Assembly: GCF_963675165.1 (NCBI RefSeq)
Contig: NC_087393.1
Location: 2,857,502-2,921,501 of the forward strand
Source of the DNA: Halichondria panicea
Taxonomy: Eukaryota; Porifera; Demospongiae; Suberitida; Halichondriidae
Length of the DNA stretch: 64,000 nucleotides
Direction: 5' to 3'
Position 1 is the first letter of the stretch, and every line of letters starts with the position of its first letter. Positions 59,201 to 64,000 of this stretch are shown piece after piece. Under the pieces are notes generated by a model. That model had not been told where the DNA came from. It was given only the letters and a program-made list of their open reading frames with translations, and did no database searches. Both the position numbers and the translations under genes were made by a program.

Positions 59201-60953
59201 GGCTCCATATCAATCTGTGTACAGTGGAACCTCATAACGGACTCTAAATAGTGTACCCCTCTGTTATAGCGGACAGTACGCCTTGTACCAACTGCTTTTA
59301 CTATCTAACTAGTGTACTTGCAACCCCGAATAGCGGACACCTCTAAACTCCGGACAACGGACAACAGCCTTGCACGAAAGGTACATTCAGTGCAAGGACG
59401 AAGGGTGTAGTTATTGATACAAGAATGGCATGCTACCTGCTGGCATACTACCTGCTGCTCCACAGCAGTCTGAGTTTACTTCTTTCCTTCAAGCCTATTT
59501 CAAGTAATTTGGACCATATGTCAGTTGTTGGGGATGTTTTCAATGTTGCTGCTTGAAAGAGAACTCAGTAGACAGGTCTGCAGTTGCTGTGTGGACTTGA
59601 AACAGGATGACATTGTTAGTCATGCTCCGAGTTTATTCTAAAGTACAGTAGAACCTCGATTATCCGGACACCTTGATTAATCAAATAGATAAAACCACGC
59701 CTTGATCCACCCACTTTATTGATAGATAGCAGTGCCATATGGTTGTCTGCGCTTGCGCAGAAGGTAAGCAGGCCTGTCTGACCTGTGAGCATTCAGTAGC
59801 CTTTTTTAAAAATGTCTCTTCGAGCTGCCCTACATATTATAGTGAAGCTATAGCAGACTGTACCTAAGCTATCTAGTAAAAATGTCTATTTGAGCCATGA
59901 AATGACTACAAGATTGTGGTAAACCGTTTGCTCATTAATTTCATGAGCTATATATCAAGTGAGTTAGTCCACACATTATTTCTTTGTGAGCGTTTATTGG
60001 CCTGGAAAGAAAAAAATCGCTTTGACCCGACCTCCAGAATGGTAAGAAGCATCATACACGTATAAGAGCTATGAATACAGAGCTAGATTTGTTTTTGGAA
60101 GTTTAAAATGACTACTAGTTTGTAGCCTCCTTCGCAGGCTCTCCTTTATTCTTTGTCACAATAATTAAAATACGGGACGAATTGGAGGAACAAAGAAGGA
60201 AGAGACAAAGAAAAGGAGAGCCTGCCTTGCTAAGTTGCGTGGCGGTAGACAAGTGATAGACAATTGAAAAAATGAACGTGGGCAGTCACTAGCCTGGCAG
60301 AGCAAAAAGCTACAGTATGTCTACGCATTGCAGACTCACACACAAAAGTGTAGCATCATAGATAGTACGCTAGAATCAAGTGTGGAGACATCGTAGACGG
60401 AGGGGGCTTACCTGTAAAGACTAGATCTAAATTTATGGTATGCGTATGTTGTAATTGTACAGGCTATGTCATAGCAGTGCATTTGTATTATACAATCTCC
60501 ATACACAGAAGAGAAGAAGAGAAGCGCTCGATATCAGGATCGGGAAACACCTGACTTGAGACCATCATTAGCTAATAGACTTGGACCTCCTCATCGACGA
60601 GACAATTCTACACTAAGGTAAATAACTCACACCGTAATCCTTACACAGACTGTATAATTACTTTTTTTGCCTCACGTGATTTGGCTTGAATCGCAGTTGA
60701 GCTAAGGACAATAATTATATTGCACTATACAGGCGGTTTGATAGTCCAGCTAAAGGTAGTGCTATGGCCATTGCTGAAGCGTACCGCAAGAAGAAAGAAG
60801 AAAAAAATAAAAGTTTACATATCCGTGTTAATAAAGATGGCAATTTCATGAAGAGTACCAAGGCGGAAATGTCTAAATTAAATGCAAGTAAGCCTACCAT
60901 TATACTTATGTTATTCACCTATAATGTACTGCTTCGTCATTGTTATAGGATAA
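53264..60953 (+). CDS. Ser/Arg-rich low-complexity nuclear-type protein
   Basis: Exons 53264-53412, 53485-54504, 54557-54643, 54757-54845, 55125-55217, 55396-55536, 60509-60617, 60733-60887 and a tiny last exon 60949-60953 join in phase. The first ATG in frame is 53279 (MDEFFQRSDRKPAKSRRKLM), giving about 610 aa; an upstream exon is possible because 53264 follows a good acceptor. A Ser-rich tract with SR/RS dipeptides (roughly residues 50-110) is followed by a His/Pro/Arg-rich basic region, acidic segments (EDPDEESIEP, VEELDYNEEMDN) and a Lys/Glu helix (AEAYRKKKEEKNKSLHIRV) near the C-terminus. No RRM or zinc finger is seen. SR-type composition suggests RNA processing or centrosome/nuclear scaffold roles, but I do not recognise the family. 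Reading through the donor at 60888 would add about 46 residues instead of ending NAR. Confidence 0.75.
57585..58056. mobile_element. MITE with ACCGTATTCACCCGAATT ends
   Basis: Left end TACCGTATTCACCCGAATTT and right end AATTCGGGTGAATACGATA are inverted repeats; internal AAGGGACACT-like motifs occur. It interrupts the duplicated segment of this intron. The 176-codon open frame across it is not a gene. Confidence 0.75.
58202..58409. repeat. Multi-arm hairpin element
   Basis: ACTCTTACCATTTCATTCCC occurs twice directly and once inverted, and ATAATTTATGGG / CCCATAATTTAT flank it. The stretch can fold into a branched hairpin. Non-coding. Confidence 0.65.
58821..59206. mobile_element. MITE with TTGAGCTTCAATTATTCGAA ends
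   Basis: Left TTGAGCTTCAATTATTCGAA pairs with the right end TTCGGATAATTGAGGCTCCA. Similar ends occur as fragments at about 44693 and elsewhere. No ORF. Confidence 0.65.
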
Positions 60954-62345
60954 TGAATAATCCCACCCAGTTAACTAACTGTTTGGTCAAGATTATTTTT
61001 ACCAATAAGATGTTCACCGTGTGCTGATGCTTAGGAGATAATGACATTAATATGCTTTTATATACCATCAGTGATTTTGTATAAATGATCATTAATGTAA
61101 TTACCTTGGGCTATGCGTTGTCTGCACGAGGACGATGTTTTATCTTGTAAAAACACTATTTATAAGCCGTGTGTATGTATTTCTGCTGTAATACACTGCG
61201 ACAAAAACTAACAGGTTATATATAGGCAGGGCCGCCATCCAGGATTTTGGGTCAGGGGGCAAAGCCTGTCAAACTAAGGGGCCCGGGAGCACATGCTCCC
61301 CCGGAAAAAAATGTTAATATTTAAGGGCCTTGGATTGAATCTGGTGCAATTTCAGCTCATAATTATGTCTTGGTGTGCATGCACCAGTGAGGTATTATGG
61401 TAGTGTGTTTGGCCTGAATTTTATATTTTTATGAACGTGGGCAATATGTAGCCCACAATCGTATAACGGTACAGGATTGGATCTTTATACCAGTCACTAC
61501 GCATGCGGACCCAGTGAGGATTATAACGGTCGAACATCGGTCAAAAACTGATCAGTATAGCTTGATGACAGACCAGAGACTCCAATGTTCGGTCACAGAA
61601 TTATCACGTGGCTTATTTCTAAAAAACGGAAAATATTATGTTCAATAAGATAAAAAACGGAAAATGTCATGTTTAATAAGATAAAAACGGAGAATATCAT
61701 GTGAAATAGTCATTTTTTGCAGTGCATGCATTAGTCTCATGAATCAGCCGCACTTGGAAAGTCCGTCTGAGCACTTTAGTATAGAGGTCATTCCACAATG
61801 GAATGTTAATTGCCATTACGTCAGTGTCAAAACCAAAAGAATTTAACGCATGCAAAAGGTCAACCGCGAACGTTTGCTATGAATTTTTGTTTGGCTTGCT
61901 CCAAGAACGTTGCTAAAAGAACAAGAAAAGGTTGCACAGCACTATGGTGCAGTCAACTCAACTTAGGCTAACAGTAGCCACAGTTAGTAGCCACAGTTAG
62001 GCTGATTAGCGGCTAGCTATAAATGCGTCCTACTGTATAGAATGCATACGCTTCTTGTCATTCTTTATTTCCTTTAATTTTGTCAATCTTCGATCTGATT
62101 GGTCAGGTCGGAATTCTGACCTGGCCAAAAAAGTTATGACCAAAGTGCTCAGACGGACTTTCCAAGTGCGGCTGATTCATGAGACAATGCATGCATATGC
62201 TATGATAGCTAGCTATAGCTCCAGCAAGAAAAGTGAGAGACAAGCTACTGAGGCTACTTTTAGAGTGAGAAGGACTGCACATTTCAACTTCATGACTGAC
62301 CACTTTATGCTATGGTCTGACATATGTCAGTCACTTGAAAAACGT
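60954..62345. other. 3' flank of the Ser/Arg-rich gene; repeats only
   Basis: Includes fragments of the 11-bp-TSD family near 61425-61470, a short tandem repeat (AAAAACGGAAAAT-like, about 61620-61700) and MITE copy 2 of the AGTCTCATGAATCAGCC family. No gene seen. Confidence 0.5.
61734..62185. mobile_element. MITE, AGTCTCATGAATCAGCC family, copy 2
   Basis: Arms GTCTCATGAATCAGCC and complement with inner GAGCACTTTAG pairing. The interior matches copy 1 (16514-17033), including GGTCATTCCACAATGGAATG and ATGCGTCCTACTGTA. Its flank is the palindromic TGCATGCATT / AATGCATGCA. Confidence 0.8.
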
Positions 62346-62570
62346 CACTGGGACCGGATGCCAATATAAATGTATAAATTTTTCTTAAGGAAGTTCTTCC
62401 ATACGACAATGGGATCCGTTGGATCAGCACCAACCACATAATATAACAAACCCGGGTCCATTGACAATACAATTGTTGCAAGGGCTTTGTTCTTTCTCCC
62501 CACAAACTTCGCCAAGGCACCTTTGTCTACAGGTGCCGCTTCTATAAGCTTTAGAGCTGGGCCCATAACC
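62346..62570 (-). pseudogene. Copia-type retrotransposon gag fragment (UBN2-like)
   Basis: On the minus strand a 73-codon frame (62345-62566) contains ALKLIEAAPVDKGALA, RKNKALATIVLSMDP, LLYYVVGADPTDPIVVWK and LKK. These are hallmarks of the N-terminal gag polyprotein region of Ty1/copia elements. It stops shortly after the WK motif where the helix normally continues, and no protease, integrase or reverse transcriptase follows. It is a dead fragment; the acceptor-like sequence before it is probably chance. Confidence 0.65.
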
Positions 62571-62639
62571 TGTTAGAATTCAGTTTATCAATCAGAATCG
62601 ACAAGACTAAAATATGCGAGGGGTCCGCAACGGGCCAAA

Positions 62640-62790
62640 ATTCTGTACGAGATTCTGGAATCTTAAAGATTCTAACGAGATTCCATTCAAGATTCCAAGA
62701 TTCCTGAGATTCCATTCAAGATTTCTAGAAGATTTCAAGATTCCATTCAAGATTCCAAGATTCCAAGATTCCAGAAAGATTCCTACAAGA
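62640..62790. repeat. Degenerate GATTCC tandem array
   Basis: Irregular head-to-tail repeats of AAGATTCC and AGATTCCATTCAAGATTCC over about 150 bases. The open frames on both strands here are products of the array. Confidence 0.75.
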
Positions 62791-63114
62791 CTTTTGGCTA
62801 GTCCTGGGCGTGGCCTTTCAGAAGGTTGTGGGCCACGCCCTGATCTAGTCGATTGCCGCCGCCCTCCTTCCGGGCAACGGTAGAAGGCGGCGGCGCCTGA
62901 CTTGCCCTGATCCACAAAGCTAGAACATGTACTAGATCCATAGCCATAGGCAGGCTAGACTATAGACATCTAGTATGAGCACTTATTATGATCAATATAA
63001 AATAATTATAAAGACTATACTTGTTGACTATAAAGTCATTGATTCTAACTACTTTATCGACACTTGGTGCAATATCATAATCCTTTCTTTTTTACTTTGG
63101 CGGTGTTGATGCAT

Positions 63115-63850
63115 CTACCAATCTTCACATCTGTCACAGCCTACCATTCCTTGGCCGTCATCTGCACATCGACAGTAGCAATAGACAGGGATTTTCAAAG
63201 TGCGTGCAGGTCCTGGTCTTTTTGTTTGGAAGACAGTAAAGAGATCCATTGTTTTTGTAGTGAAACACTTGTACAAGTGGTCCCTCATTTTCTGCTGGTC
63301 GGAACATGGATCTAGTCCATGTGCAATGCTGGTATATACAATATGCAGCTGCAAACAGTGCACAGTCATTTGGTTTGGGAGAGCTTTGTCCCTCGCTTTG
63401 TCCATCCTGTGATGCATAATTACAATTTTTCATGTACACTGGTATACTGCAGGTCAGACTCACCGGCACAATAAGCTCACTACCATTAAGATGAGAAGAG
63501 GAGCCTTGTCCCTCGCTTCGTCCATCCTGTGATGCATATACAAACTTTCATGAGAACAATTATTACGGGTACTGCATACCACCATAAACTCACTCTCATT
63601 AAGAGTGGACAGTTTGGACTTGGAGCCTTGTCCCTCGCTTCATCCGTCCTGTGATGCATAGATCTATATAATTATAATTATGCAACTTTCAACTATAAAT
63701 TATTACGCTGGTACTGCATCAGACTCACTCAACCATAAGCTCACTCTCGGCATTAAGAGTGGGCAGTTTGGAGCTGATTTTGGGAGAACTTTGTCATCAC
63801 TTTGCTGTTCAGCCTGCATATATACAAATTTTCATGACTTAATAATAATA
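63115..63850 (-). pseudogene. Broken transposon-associated Ulp1-like protease/PHD gene
   Basis: Minus strand. One frame (around 63330-63410) shows PNDCALFAAAYC, resembling the NDCGLFA active-site region of Ulp1/C48 cysteine proteases. The continuation GLDPCSDQQKMRDHL and KCFT is in another frame, so a frameshift separates them. It runs into IPVYCYCRCADDGQGMVGCD and CEDW, the first half of a PHD finger, where a TAG stop replaces the expected aromatic residue. Upstream, a short exon-like unit (ATGGACRAAGCGAGGGACAA) is repeated three times, at about 63378-63416, 63502-63540 and 63621-63660, with a diverged fourth near 63790. Ulp1 plus PHD is a layout seen in some animal transposons. The gene is inactive. 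Confidence 0.6.
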
Positions 63851-64000
63851 ATTATTATGCTGGTTAAACTCACCTTAATCTCTTTAGGAATCGTCTATAA
63901 TCTGCACACAGAGCTGCGGATTCTCATGGAGAGAGAGATGTAAATAGCAGCTGAGCATGCAACCGTAGCCTCGATAATCGGCCTGGTCTCGAGAAGTCCA

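Larger units (their letters stand above)
55537..60508. other. 5-kb intron of the Ser/Arg-rich gene with a motif cluster and MITEs
   Basis: Contains part of the dispersed CA-type repeat (56030-56420), nine TACGTCCGTCAC-like motifs (56754-58705), a duplicated segment (about 57220-57460 and 58060-58500), MITEs at 57585-58056, 58202-58409 and 58821-59206, CAGTRGAACCTC ends at 59223 and 59647, and a fragment of the 11-bp-TSD transposon (60123-60300). No gene is supported. Confidence 0.55.

Noticed and set aside
62607..62915. Open frames on both strands of about 90-100 codons
   Set aside because: Low-complexity translation of the GATTCC array.
1..64000. CRISPR arrays, bacterial operons or plasmid features
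   Set aside because: No regularly spaced direct repeats of that type; genes have spliceosomal introns throughout.

Overview
The window is eukaryotic and almost certainly metazoan. Genes are split by spliceosomal introns (GT/AG, mostly phase 1), and the DNA is AT-rich with many foldback or MITE-like repeats and short TACATGTA runs. It encodes animal chromatin proteins (ING3, GPS2) and a very long multi-SRCR protein. SRCR-rich genes of this style fit a sponge (demosponge) best. That assignment is an inference from gene content, not a taxonomic identification.

Layout. 1-20.3 kb: one minus-strand gene, cut by the left edge, for a secreted or cell-surface protein with a signal peptide and at least 23 SRCR domains. 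After an unamplified first domain it is built from 11 copies of a two-domain, three-exon module (about 224 aa each), several duplicated so recently that their introns still match. Its introns are full of inserted foldback elements. 20.9-32.0 kb: ING3 (minus, 11 exons, 322 aa), the PHD-finger subunit of NuA4/TIP60-type histone acetyltransferase complexes. Its seventh intron hosts a complete opposite-strand gene (24.3-25.9 kb) for a small type I membrane protein. 32.0-36.2 kb: gene-free spacer made mostly of nested non-autonomous transposons. 36.2-40.6 kb: GPS2 (plus), a subunit of the NCoR/SMRT corepressor; its first exon is not resolved. 41.1-48.7 kb: a six-exon minus-strand gene for a COG3964-like (bacterial-type) metal-dependent amidohydrolase with all expected metal ligands. 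50.2-50.4 kb: first exon of an unrecognised minus-strand gene. 53.3-61.0 kb: a plus-strand Ser/Arg-rich protein gene (about 610 aa) with a 5-kb intron that holds a clustered 12-bp motif. 62.3-64.0 kb: remnants of a copia-type retrotransposon gag and of a transposon-associated Ulp1-like protease/PHD gene.

ING3 and GPS2 are chromatin regulators arranged head to head. GPS2 and the amidohydrolase converge. The SRCR gene lies downstream of ING3 on the same strand. No rRNA, convincing tRNA or CRISPR array was seen. Exon borders were set by hand from splice consensus, reading-phase continuity and family similarity, and there is no transcript evidence.
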